64,000 nucleotides of DNA from Helianthus annuus (lineage: Eukaryota; Streptophyta; Magnoliopsida; Asterales; Asteraceae). This document shows positions 12,091-22,121 of this stretch, piece after piece. The position numbers and the translations under genes are program-made. Every line of letters begins with the position of its first letter. Position 1 is the first letter of the stretch. The DNA is taken from positions 156,043,448-156,107,447 of the forward strand of contig NC_035446.2 in NCBI RefSeq assembly GCF_002127325.2. The letters are read 5' to 3'. Under the pieces are notes generated by a model. That model was not told where the DNA came from and did not search any database. It was given only the letters and a program-made list of their open reading frames with translations.

Positions 12091-12192
12091 CTGCATTTTG
12101 TTAATTGTAAACAACATTAATAAACTAACATCTAATTTAATGCGTAAGCATAATTTATCAAAGGTTTTGTAATTATAAACACCTGGGCTCAT

Positions 12193-13803
12193 TTTTTCCT
12201 TGGATCTTTAGTTGTAACAGCGGATGACTGCAAACTATCACGTATTCCAACAAAGCATCAGTTTAAGAGGCTAACTATTTATACTTCAGTTCACTTTTAT
12301 AACCTAGACAAATGTCCGATATGTAATAAATAGCGGACCACATTCACTAATAGATCACTATGGCCCATTTCAATTTATAGCAAGCAAAGATTTTTTCACC
12401 AGACGAACATTCTTCAGACAATATTTATGCCATTTAGTTTTTATTATCCTCAGAATTCTTGATATTTTTTACTTATGATTTCTGATTATGTATTGATAAA
12501 CCGCGAATAGCCGTTTTTTTAATTACAGACTATTAGTGTAATTTATTTTCTCAATCAAATAAAAGCAAGAAACATATACTACAAAAAAATGTGATGTTCA
12601 ATACTTTCAAACATAAACCCCAAAAAGTCAATTCCTTTGTACATCGTTCAGTGTTATGACATATATCCACACCATAATTAAATGTTTTTTCCCTTTTGTA
12701 ACACCTTTAAAACCACACACAAACACTAACCCTTATAAGAAATACAGAAACAACATTAACAACAAATCATAACCCTTTAAAAAAAACAGAAACAACAAAT
12801 CTATAGTTTTATCTACAACCGTATGTTTTTTTTTAAACCCAAATGTGTATGAAACAACACCCAAACCTGTATATATAAAAGTCCGGATTCTACATAAACA
12901 AAGGCCTAAAAAATATAAAAAAAAATCTTCTTTTTACCCCCCCAAAACAAACCAGTTTAGTCGGCACACAGGCTATGCAAATGGTAGAAATATTTTTGGG
13001 AAGGACCCCTGTCTTTTAAGAAAACCCAGATGTTATTTCCAGAACATAATCCCGAAAAAGTCCATTCCTTTTACATAGTTCAGTGTTATGACGCACCAGA
13101 CTAAAAAACTAGGGCAAACTGTAACTCTAATTTACACTTAGATAATCAAAAAGAAAGTAAAAACCTGAACCGACGCACCGGAACCCTAATTTTTCTGGCG
13201 AACGTTCTTTTCTTCGGTGATTGTCGGAAATCTGCGTCGATTGTTCAATATCTTAACAGCTTTTTCACTCGATTTATGCTTTTTGTCTGCATATTGAGGG
13301 GGTTTGATGAAGATTACAAGAGACTCAGTGTTTCGGTGGTTGTTTGAAGTTATCCGTTTGATGAAGATGATGAGAGAGAGTGACTCTCCGATGATTTTGG
13401 GGTTAATTTGAGAGGGTTTGTTGAAGACTATGAGAGAGAGAGAGAGTTTTAGGAAATTTTGAAGAATATGAGGGGTTGTGAGTCTCCGGTGATTTTTGGG
13501 TCTTTTGAAAATTTTGTAGACTGATATAGGGTTTTAGATTAGGGGGGTAATGATGTAGTTGATGTAAAGTTCTTACAAGTTCTTACACCCATGCAGACTT
13601 TTGTTTCTTATAAGAGATTATATTAAACATTGGCTTTCCCATATTGCCCTTCACGTACCTTTAATATATTAAAAATAGACAAAAGGGATTCAAAATCCAG
13701 CCATGACCAAAAATAAATCTCAGCCATCCATGAAGCTTAATCAATGGTCATTAATGGGTTTTCAGGGTTTAGTCAACTCAACTAGGTTTTCAATTTATCC
13801 TTG

Positions 13804-13806
<3 letters not shown>
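12193..13806. other. 5' flank of the Ulp1-like gene
   Basis: No gene is seen. A ~50 bp direct repeat is present: the block ending TTCAGTGTTATGAC occurs near 12609-12660 and again near 13042-13093, about 433 bp apart. The part 13180-13500 is rich in GAGAGAGA and looks like the GC-richer leader/promoter side of a minus-strand gene. A terminal inverted repeat of a MULE would be expected about here, but its partner is outside the window. Confidence 0.5.

Positions 13807-13845
<39 letters not shown>
13807..13845. repeat. (TA)19 microsatellite
   Basis: Nineteen perfect TA units plus one T. It abuts the left inverted end of the 7.35 kb element; the matching right end abuts a (TATATG)n run at 21200-21245. 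Confidence 0.95.
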
Positions 13846-13847
<2 letters not shown>

Positions 13848-14010
13848 GCAGGATTTAGAGAAAACGCCTTTAAGTGTGAAAACGGTGAGAACGCCTCTCA
13901 TCCGTTGGATCAAAACAATCTATGGATTAGATTGGCGCGGTGGCATTTTGGTAAATGTATTCAACTTTCGAACGTGGTGCACTTCATTAAAGGCAAAAAG
14001 GTTAATGTAC
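13846..14010 (+). repeat. left terminal inverted repeat
   Basis: Pairs with 21035-21199 on the other strand. It includes TGGATCAAAACAAT at about 13909 and ATTGGCGCGG at 13932. Identity declines inward, and the last shared words are CTTCATTAA and AAAAGGT/AAATGGT. Confidence 0.75.
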
Positions 14011-14375
14011 GTCTACAATCAAAACGCGGCCGAAAGATATATATATACTTCCTAGAGAAACCTCCCAAATTCCCACGGAAAACGTCAAAACCCTAGAAAA
14101 CGCGAAACCTCAATATTATGGCGTCTAAAGATCAAACAAGATCTAGAGGCAAAAAACAGAGTGAGTTAACTTCGATTTACATTATGCTAGTTTTATGAAG
14201 TTTTTTGGCGTTTTAATTTTATCAATAAATGTGAAGTTTCTATGGGTGTGGAATCCGGAGAGTCGCCTGCTCCAAAATGCCAAAGAACCACCGAGCAACG
14301 AAAGAAGACAACAACAAAACATGGTACAGATGGTTACTTTTTATGTGAATTATTAAGTCAGAAATGCCAACAATT

Positions 14376-14753
14376 TTATAATGTTTGTTTGTAAAACTCC
14401 ATATAAAAGGCAGAACTGAGTGTCAATGAATAATCCACCCCGTGTTGATAAGTCACTTTAACCGTTCTTGATTGTTCATCCAAACTCCAACCGGTAACTG
14501 TTGGTAGATCAGTATCGTCCACATCATCATCATCATCTGCTGGAAATTTTCTCTTCAATCTTCTTATTCCCGTTTGAGTCCTTTCATAATTGTCTGCCCT
14601 TGGAACCCCTAGGGCAAGAATATCCCTCTGAACAACTTCATCCATACTAAGTATGGCCTTGATTGTCTTGACCTTCACCCTTCTCCTGTCAGAGAACTTT
14701 ATGAAGAAACGTATCTCCGACATCCCAAACCTCCATGCAATAACCTAAGCCAT
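14376..14753 (-). pseudogene. unknown small gene, copy a (paralogue of 20143-20727)
   Basis: Family not recognised. From the methionine at 14753 the frame reads MA, a TAG stop (14745-14747), then continues open to 14376. A second methionine at 14723 gives 115 codons (MSEIRFFIKF). It is clearly homologous to the gene at 20143-20727: RRRVKVKTIKAILSMDE against RRRVFVKTIKATLNMEE, then ILALGVP against ILTLGVP. The middle is acidic (DDDDDVDDTD) and the C-terminus has alternating hydrophobics that may be beta strands. The stop at codon 3 may force use of the inner start or mark decay. It lies just inside the left inverted end of the element. Confidence 0.55.
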
Positions 14754-15424
14754 CTTTCTTTATTTGACGTTTTAGACAATGTGTGGCGTGTTCAGAGAAT
14801 GTGTGGAGTGTTAAGTTTATTTACCTGTTCTACTTATATAATGACCTTTTTTTGCACGAGTTAGATATATGTTTGGGTCTACATATTCACACACCCAACT
14901 CCCTATTTCCACACCCTTCAAGACGCCTCGTATAGACCTATACGAGGCGTATTACCTTTTTCAATTTCCAAGAGAATCTCTGATTATGTCATATTTTGTC
15001 TTATTTGCCTCGTATAGGCCTATACTGGGCGTCTAGGCGTAAAAAGACCATTTAACCCCTGATTTAGGCCTATACTGGGGGTAAATTGGTCTTTTTGCCT
15101 CTCATATATGCCTAGTATAGGCATATATGAGGCGTATGTATATAATTCAAATTACCATTTTACCCCTGAGTTAGGCCTATACTGGGGCAAAGCAGGGCTA
15201 TAATGGTCTTTTGGACACCAGTATACGCCCAGTATAGCCCTATACTAGGCGTCTATTTTTATTTTTTGTTTTCTCTTTTTAAGTATTTAAAAAGAGAAAA
15301 TAAAAATAGACGCCCAGTATAGGGCTATACTAGGCCTATACGAGGGGTCCAAAAGACCATTATAACCCTGTTTTGCCACCAGTATAGGCCTAATTCAGGG
15401 GTATAATGGTCTTTTGGTCCACAT

Positions 15425-16480
15425 AGACGCCCAGTATAGCCCTATACTAGGCGTCTATTTTTATTTTTTTTCTCTTTTTAAATATCAATAACACTAATAT
15501 TAACTATAAAAAACTCATATTAATATCAATAACACTAATATTAATTATAAAAAACTCATATTAATTATAATAACACTAATATTAATTATACAATGCCTAT
15601 ACGAGAGCTATACGAGACTTATACTACACTATACAATACGATACAACACGGTAGACCTATACAAGACCTATACGAGACTTATACTACACTATACGATACG
15701 ATGCGATACAACACGATACTATAGGATACGATACTACATCCATAGGCCCATACAGTGCCTATACGAGACTTATACTACACTATACTATACGATACGATAT
15801 GATACAATACGATACGAGACTATATGATAAGATACAACACTCGTATAGGAATGTAGGTGTAGTATAGGTCTCGTATAGGACTATAGGTGTGGTTTAGGTC
15901 CCGTATAGGCCTATAGGCGTATACAAGACCTATATGGGACCTATACGAGACTTATACTATACATTGTACGATACAATACGATACCATACTATACGATACA
16001 ATACGATACAATCGTATAATACAGTGTAGTATAGGTCCCTTATAGGTCTTGTATAGGCCTATCGACGTATACGGGTGTTGTATCTTATCATATAGTCTCA
16101 TATCGTATTGTATCGTATCGTATAGTATAGTGTGGTATAAGTCTCGTATAGGCATTGTATGGGCCTATGGATGTAGTATCGTATCCTATAATATCATGTT
16201 GTATCGCATCATATGGTATAGTGTAGTATAAGTCTCGTCTAGGTCTTGTATAGGCCTATCGTGTTGTATCGTATCGTATAGTATAGTATAAGTCTCGTAT
16301 AGGTCTCGTATAGGCATCGTATAATTAATATTAGTGTTGTTATAATTAATATGAGTTTTTTATCATTAATATTAGTGTTATTGATATTAATATGAGTTTT
16401 TTATAGTTAATATTAGTGTTATTGATATTTAAAAAGAGAAAACAAAAAAAATAAAAATAGACGCCCAGTATAGGGCTATA
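15425..16480. repeat. long inverted repeat inside the satellite
   Basis: The block 15425-15610 (with CAATAACACTAATATTAA and AAAAACTCATATTAAT repeated twice) is present as an almost exact inverted copy at about 16290-16480. A third copy, in direct orientation, is at about 16960-17120. Together they could form a very large hairpin with a loop of about 680 bases. Confidence 0.85.
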
Positions 16481-17589
16481 CTGGGCCTATACGAGGGGTC
16501 CAAAAGACCATTATAGCCCTGTTTTGCCCCCAGTATAGGCCTAATTCAGGGCTATAATGGTCTTTTGGACACCAGTATACGCCCAGTATAGCCCTATACC
16601 GGGCGTCTATTTTTATTTTTTTTTTTGTTTTCTCTTTTTAAATATTTAAAAAGAGAAAACAAAAAAAAAAAATAAAAATAGACGCCTGGTATAGGGCTAT
16701 ACTGGGCCTATACGAGGGGTCCAAAAAACCATTATAACCCTGTTTTGCCCCCAGTATAGGCCTAATTCAGGGGTATAATGGTCTTTTGGTCCACATAGAT
16801 GCCCAGTATAGCCCTATTTAAAAAGAGAAAACAAAAAAAAATAAAAATAGACGCCCAGTATAGGGCTATACTGGACTTATACGAGGGGTCCAAAAGACCA
16901 TTATAACCCTGTTTTGCCCCCAGTATAGGCCTAATTCAGGGGTATAATGGTCTTTTGGTCCACATAGACGCCCAGTATAGGGCTATACTGGGCGTCTATT
17001 TTTTTTTTTGTTTTCTCTTTTTAAATATCAATAACACTAATATTAACTATAAAAAACTCATATTAATATCAATAACACTAATATTAATTATAAAAAACTC
17101 ATATTAATTATAATAACACTAATATTAGTTGTACGATGCCTATACGAGACTTATACTATACTATACGATACGATACAACACGATAGGCTTATACAAGACC
17201 TATACGAGACTTATACTACACTATACTATACGATACGATGCGATACAACACGATACTATAGGATACGATACTACATCCATAGGCCCATACAATGCCTATA
17301 CGAGATTTATACTACACTATATGATACGATATTATCGTATTGTATCGTATCGTATCGTATCGTATAGTATGGTATCGTATTGTGTCGTGTAGTGTATAGT
17401 ATAAGTCTCGTATAGGTCCCATATAGGTCTATACGAGACCTATACGAGACTTATACTACATTATACGATACAATACAATACAATACGATACGATACTATA
17501 GGATATGATACAACGCCCGTATACGTCGATAGGCCTATACAAGACCTATAAGGGACCTATACGAGACCTATACTACACTATATGTTAAA

Positions 17590-17880
17590 AACAATGTAAT
17601 ATTTCTACGATCGAATATTTTTAAAGGCCGATCTTGAAAACGGTAAAATATTTTTATAAAAAAATAAAACTTTTCTTAAAAAACAACTTAAATTACCCCA
17701 CCAAAACACCCATTTTTTTACTCAAAAAAACATCACCCTTCAAAAATAATCAAATTACCCTACCAAAACATCCATTTTTCAACTCAAAAAAACACCAACG
17801 AGGGGTCCTAATATTAATTATTTAAAATAAAAAACTTGTTTTTGTATAAAAGTTTGCTAAAACGATTAATATTGTATAAA
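17590..17880. repeat. diverged CACCCATTTTTT-type repeats
   Basis: Two or three imperfect copies of 'CCAAAACACCCATTTTTT ACTCAAAAAAACA' lie at about 17698-17795. No gene is seen. Confidence 0.5.
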
Positions 17881-18311
17881 ATGTTTGTTAAAAAACCCTT
17901 ATATACGCCCAGTATAGGCCTATACAAGGCATATAAGGGGCAAAGGGTCATATATGAGACCTATACGAGGGGCCCTATACGCCCGGTATAGGCCTATACG
18001 AGGCATATTGAAGCAGTCAAACTAGAAGTGACATGAGTCAGACACTGACTTTGACTTTGATGTAACCCTATACGCCTCGTATAGGCCTATACGAGGCATA
18101 TACGAGGCAAAGGGTGTCTAAATAGGCAGATAGGGTGTGTGAATAGGTTGAGCCATATGTTTTTTGCGCTAAAAACATTAGTAATTATATTTTTTGATGT
18201 GTATTTTTTTGTATATTTTGTTGTGCCATGTAGCATGAAGACCTATAATGTGACAGGTAATTATGGCGTTTTGAAAATATAAAAAAATTCAATTGCTATG
18301 GCGTGGTTTTT

Positions 18312-18455
18312 AATATAATAAATGTCAGTAATAAAGTTTTCGTCGTTCCAGTTACTGTTTGTTCAGCTTTATCTGTTAAGGCTGTAACACGTCTCATGTT
18401 TTAGGTTTTGGCGTTTTGTATTTAATGGCGTTTAGATAATGATGGCAAAATAAAA
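18312..18455 (+). repeat. spacer unit, copy 1 of 3
   Basis: The block with AATAAATGTCAGTAATAAAG, GTTCAGCTTTATC and GGCTGTAACACGTC recurs at about 19853-20012 and, weaker, at 20877-20990. The word TTTAATGGCGTTT is in each. The spacing suggests that a gene-plus-spacer unit was duplicated in tandem inside the element. Confidence 0.65.
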
Positions 18456-18662
18456 CGTTTTTAAGACACCCTTTTGTTATATTCTCTTGCACATTGTTTT
18501 ATAGATTTTAGTAAATTTTTGGAGATTTTTAATAATACTTGTTTAAAGATATTTTATTATAGTTTTGGCATTTGGCGTTTGTGGCATCTTGGCGTTTTAT
18601 AACAATTTACAGAAATAATGAATTTTATTAGCGGAAAATTAAATAACAAACCAAAGAAAATG

Positions 18663-19106
18663 TAGGGTGCAAACGAGCCGAGCCGAGCCCGAGCTCGACC
18701 AGGCTCGAGCTCGAGCTCGTTTAACATATGAAAGCTCGAGCTCGAGCTCGGCTCGATTCGAGCTTTATTTCTGAAGCTCTAGCTCGGCTCGTTTAGTATT
18801 TATTAATTAATTTATAATAATTATAATTATTATTATACATATAGTTTAGTTATTTTTTTATATTTATATAAATGGTAATTATTATTATATAAATATATGT
18901 TTTTTATATTAATAAAAAATACATGAACAGAAATCTCGATTAAGCTCGTGAGCTGCCTCGAGCTCGATAAGCGAAGCTCGGGCTCGGGCTCATTTACTAA
19001 ACGAGCTTGTTCTTAGGCTCGGGCTCGAGCTCGAGCTCGTTTAAGCTCGGCTCGTTCGAGCTTTTTTCGAGCCGAGCTCGAGTAGCTCGGCTCGTTTGCA
19101 CCCCTA
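18663..19106. mobile_element. hAT-like MITE (444 bp) with 8 bp target duplication
   Basis: Inverted ends TAGGG(G)TGCAAACGAGCC face each other, and the same 8 bp, AGAAAATG, flanks both sides (18655-18662 and 19107-19114). Most of the element is GAGCTCGAGCTCG-type palindromic sequence with an AT-rich centre, so it can fold on itself. The 8 bp duplication and the end sequence fit hAT-type MITEs. The left end lacks one G relative to the right end. It has no coding capacity. Confidence 0.9.
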
Positions 19107-19852
19107 AGAAAATGACACAAAAAATAGAAAAGAAAAAAAACTAAAAATGCTAATCCAAATCTTCACTGGCATCAGTCTCTTCTTATTTAAGTTTTTGTGC
19201 GTTGAACCTTTGAATACCTTAGATAGATGCCGATTTCCCTACACAGCTGAAACGCCCAACTCTAGACGAAGCTGATCTGTCAGTAAAATATGGTGTTTTG
19301 GTTTTTGGTGTGATCAATTGTGGTTGATAGTTGAAATTGTTTTGTGGATGGTTGGAGACATATATCGATGTCGTATGTGTGGACGCTATTTTCTTGGTGT
19401 GATTGTGAGTGGGTTTTTCGCTTGGTTGATCTTTGGCCGTCATCCCCATTATCATCTCACTCTTCATCATTTAATAATGGAGTCCAAAATAGCATTTACA
19501 CTGGTATCGGTCTCTTCTTCTCATCCAAACATTCTTCAAGAACAAAGCACACAAAATGACATATCACTGTCATCAGTCTCTTTTTCTTGAAGATTTGTCC
19601 ATCTCATTAAGCAAAATTTTATTGAGTTGCCCCCTCAGCTAAGAATCCATTCAGTGAAACTTCATGCAGAACAATACTAAATATGCAAGAAACGACGTTT
19701 GACATATGTGGTTGTGTTAACTTTTTTGGCGTTTTAAAGTGAGTGGTATTTAGGAAACATGGCATTTGTTTTTGGGTGTGAACAATGGAAGGTCCTGAGA
19801 CATTTGTTTATATAAAATGTTTTTGGCGCGTAGTTTAGGCGGGATTTTATTA

Positions 19853-20012
19853 TAATAAATGTTAGTAATAAAGTATCCGTCGGTTCAGATACTGTTTGTA
19901 GTTACTGGTTGTTCAGCTTTATATGTTAAGGCTGTAACACGTCCCATCTTTCAAGTTTGACGTTTTGTATTTAATGGCGTTTTGTAGATAAAGATGATAA
20001 AATACACTAATT
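19853..20012 (+). repeat. spacer unit, copy 2 of 3
   Basis: Best match to 18312-18455 through GTTCAGCTTTATATG, GGCTGTAACACGTC and TTTAATGGCGTTTTG. It lies at the 3' side of the copy c gene (20143-20727). Just left of copy 2, 19130-19600 may hold a third, ruined gene copy: a minus-strand EETDASEDLD-stop tail near 19150-19185 is all I can point to. Confidence 0.55.
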
Positions 20013-20142
20013 AACTTTTGGTGTCTGGCGATTGTGGCATTTTGGCGTTTTATAACTAATGAGAGAAATATAGTATTTTATTATTTAAAAAGTACATAAT
20101 AAACATAGAAAAAATTACAGAAAATAAAAAAAAGAAAAAAAA

Positions 20143-20727
20143 TTAAAACTTCTCGTCAGAAGGGACTTTGTTTGAAAAGTATCTATCACTCCCCTCGTCT
20201 TCTTCTTCGGGTTCTTCTTCCAGTTTCCCATCCAAGTCATCACTTTCACTTTCATTGTCTTCATGTTCTTGAAGCTTTTGAAACCTCCATTTGAACATGT
20301 CCTGCAACAACGCCACTTTTATGTTCATGTCTGTGTTCAAACATGTTGCGTTGTGTAACTCCTCCAGGAACCCAAGACTCTACTTGGTCATGATGTTTTC
20401 AAGCATGTAGTCTTCCTGCTCTCTGTTGTCATATATAGCGGTGACCATGTCCGTGTCTCCATCAAAACGCCATGATCTGATGGCTGGGTCCATTTTTGCA
20501 TTTGCATTGTTTGGTCCAAATTTTCTGGTTAATCTCCATATAACCGTATGTGTTTTATCGCAGTGGTTATCAAGAGGGACGCCAAGAGTTAGGATCCCCC
20601 TCTTTACTTCTTCTTCCATGTTCAATGTGGCTTTGATTGTTTTAACAAACACTCTTCTTCTGTTGTCAAGACGAATCACGAATCTTCTGATTCTGAGGGT
20701 ATATCTCCATGAAACGATGGTTGCCAT
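20143..20727 (-). pseudogene. unknown small gene, copy c (paralogue of 14376-14753)
   Basis: The frame from the methionine at 20727 (MATIVSWRYTLRIRRF) is 195 codons long but carries one TAG at 20380-20382, after ENIMTK. Downstream of the stop, the same frame continues (SLGFLEELHNA ... DMFKWRFQKL) into a strongly acidic tail (DNESESDDLDGKLEEEPEEE) and ends at 20143. The homologous copy at 14376-14753 lacks this acidic tail. The N-terminal half, with RRRVFVKTIKATLNMEE, is the conserved part. The function is unknown, and no nuclease or polymerase motif is visible. Either the shorter 115-codon product is used or this is a broken longer gene. Confidence 0.55.
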
Positions 20728-21034
20728 TTTTTTCCTTTCAGGGTTTTTCTTTAAATTTGGCGTTTTGGGAAAGATGACGTTTTTAGTATGAGTAATGGAA
20801 GTGATGATGGAAGCGATGGTAATGTCGTTTATATAATGATGTTTTTGGCGCGTAGTTTAGGAGTGAATTTTTTGTAATAAATGTTAATAATTAACTTTCA
20901 GTTAGTGTTTGTTCCATCATCTGCTAAATCTGCAACGCGTTTTATCATTAACGTTTTACGTTTTATATTAATGGCGTTTTAGTCGTTTTGAATGGCGTTG
21001 GTTCATTAGTTTGGCGTTTTGAATTAGAGAAGTA

Positions 21035-21199
21035 AAAAGACCATTTTACCCTTAATGAAGCACGTTTCAAGTAACAAAGTTGATGTTATTTACGAAAACG
21101 TCACCGCGCCAATCTAGTCCATAAATTGTTTTGATCCAACAGATAAGGGGTGTTCTCACTGTTTTCATACTTTTAGCCATTTTCCCTAAATCATGCGCC
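21035..21199 (-). repeat. right terminal inverted repeat
   Basis: Inverted copy of 13846-14010. The clearest shared stretch covers ATTGTTTTGATCCAACAG (about 21126-21143) and CGCGCCAATCTA (21106-21117). Confidence 0.75.
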
Positions 21200-21242
<43 letters not shown>

Positions 21243-21245
21243 ATG
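21200..21245. repeat. (TATATG)n microsatellite
   Basis: About seven units of a hexamer TGTATA next to the right inverted end. It is a derivative of the (TA)n found at the left end. Confidence 0.95.
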
Positions 21246-21803
21246 CCATTTTCTAGATTTTTTTTTCAGAGTTTGCTCAACTTCTAACAAGAATGATGCA
21301 TATTTCAAAACTTCCTGTTGAAAGTATAAAACATATCAATTGTAGAGCTTTGTTTCTTCTGAATTTATTTTTAAACAGTCGGTCAAATTTCGTCTTAGTG
21401 AAGTGGAAAATGACCCAAAGAGGGCTCCATAACCATATGGCTACTCCAACTTGCAAATTAGTTAGCTAATCAAACCGTACCGTTGATTTTTCTTAATACA
21501 ATGATGTGCCCCTTTCTAACTCTTCAATTATTTTATGGGAAATACAAATAAAATAATCAGAAACTTATCTTTTAAATATGTACTATTTTTTTCCTAAATA
21601 AACGTGGTGCATGAACCTATTAAGCTCACAAGATTAATTAGTTAAATAAGAGTGGAGATCGAACAGTGCATGTCTTTGTGCATGGTCAAAAGAGGCAAAA
21701 TGAATAGCATATTAGAATGAGTCCAGATCCGAGAATCAAGCATAAATCAACACTTTCTACAAGTCGATGCATGCATAACCAATACCAGCAGTAGATTTCT
21801 TAA
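21246..21803. other. spacer, no gene seen
   Basis: Ordinary AT-rich sequence without a long open frame or an obvious repeat. The last 9 bases are the target duplication of the following MITE. Confidence 0.5.
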
Positions 21804-22112
21804 GAGTGAATTTCAAGTTTTGTCCTTTATCTTTAGGCCACTTTGCAAGTTTTGTCCTTTATGTTTAAATTTGACGAGTTTTATCCTTTATGTTTAAAAA
21901 TCAAGCACGTTTTACCCTTTATGTTTAAAAATCAAACACGTTTTGTCCTTTATGTTTAAAAAATCAAGCACGTTTTGTCCTTAAAAATCAAGCATAAAGG
22001 ACAAAACGTGCTTGATTTTTAAACATAAAGGACAAAACTCGTCAAATTTAAACATAAAGGACAAAACTTGCAAAATGGCCTAAAGATAAAGGACAAAACT
22101 TGAAATTCACTC
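21804..22112. mobile_element. Mutator-type fold-back MITE (309 bp) with 9 bp target duplication
   Basis: Inverted ends GAGTGAATTTCAAGTTTTG / CAAAACTTGAAATTCACTC are flanked by identical ATTTCTTAA at 21795-21803 and 22113-22121. A 9 bp duplication is the Mutator hallmark. The inside is a near-complete fold-back with four tandem copies of a ~30 bp unit (GTTTTGTCCTTTATGTTTAA ...) on the left arm and about two on the right. Confidence 0.9.
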
Positions 22113-22121
22113 ATTTCTTAA

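Larger units (their letters stand above)
7011..12192 (-). pseudogene. Ulp1-like (C48 peptidase) transposon gene, decayed
   Basis: This resembles the large Ulp1-like genes carried by plant MULEs (Kaonashi-type). Exons I can place, with frames that join: 12183-12192 (start MSP), 12013-12090, 11880-11936, 11455-11502, 11318-11374, 11184-11225, 11033-11089, 10182-10963, 9874-10083, about 9513-9786, 9386-9433, 9033-9167, 8803-8889, 8615-8734, 8340-8526, 8113-8175, 7837-8017, 7407-7673 and 7011-7322. The 782 bp exon carries the family's N-terminal domain (RMGFGKMLSFNI ... INWCAYVIEQ). The C-terminal exons carry the protease fold. In-frame stops occur at 9598-9600 and 7125-7127, and the donor after 9513 seems lost. 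The usual protease His is Gln (NDQCYL, near 7530) and the usual DCG Cys is Ser (MDSAVF, near 7205). It is therefore likely not an active SUMO protease. Confidence 0.8.
14880..18135. repeat. palindromic 'CGAGGCGTATAGGCC' satellite block
   Basis: About 3 kb made of short variations on CCTATACGAGGCGT and its complement. Many units are self-complementary, for example GTATAGGCCTATAC in 18079-18092 and 17909-17935. Two clear fold-backs have arms of roughly 40-60 bases: one centred near 15277 and one near 16650, each pairing AGACGCC..TATTTTTATTTT with its complement through an AAAGAGAAAA stem. Parts 15600-16330 and 17130-17590 are runs of CTATACGATACGAT. Open frames inside it are low-complexity by-products. 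A spacer of AT-rich sequence (17590-17880) interrupts the block. Confidence 0.85.
13846..21199. mobile_element. 7.35 kb element with ~165 bp terminal inverted repeats, class unknown
   Basis: The left end (13846-14010, starting GGGCAGGATTTAGAG) is an inverted copy of the right end (about 21035-21199; complement starts AGGCGCATGATTTAGGG). Shared stretches include GTGAGAAC, TGTTGGATCAAAACAAT and TAGATTGGCGCGGTG, so the ends match over most of their length. Each end sits directly against a TA-rich microsatellite, as in microsatellite-anchored elements such as rice Micron. Inside are two paralogous unknown genes on the minus strand, a palindromic satellite block, three copies of a spacer unit and an hAT-like MITE. 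I see no transposase, so the element is either non-autonomous or uses an unrecognised one. The microsatellites hide any target duplication. Confidence 0.7.

Noticed and set aside
15241..15312. CRISPR-like array
   Set aside because: Repeats are palindromic satellite units without uniform spacers; the host is a plant.
15952..17392. Open frames in the satellite block (SYCIVSYRIVSYS-type proteins)
   Set aside because: Translations of GATACGAT repeats in all frames; low complexity, not genes.
13846..21199. Helitron
   Set aside because: Long inverted ends and no CTRR hairpin end or Rep/helicase frame.
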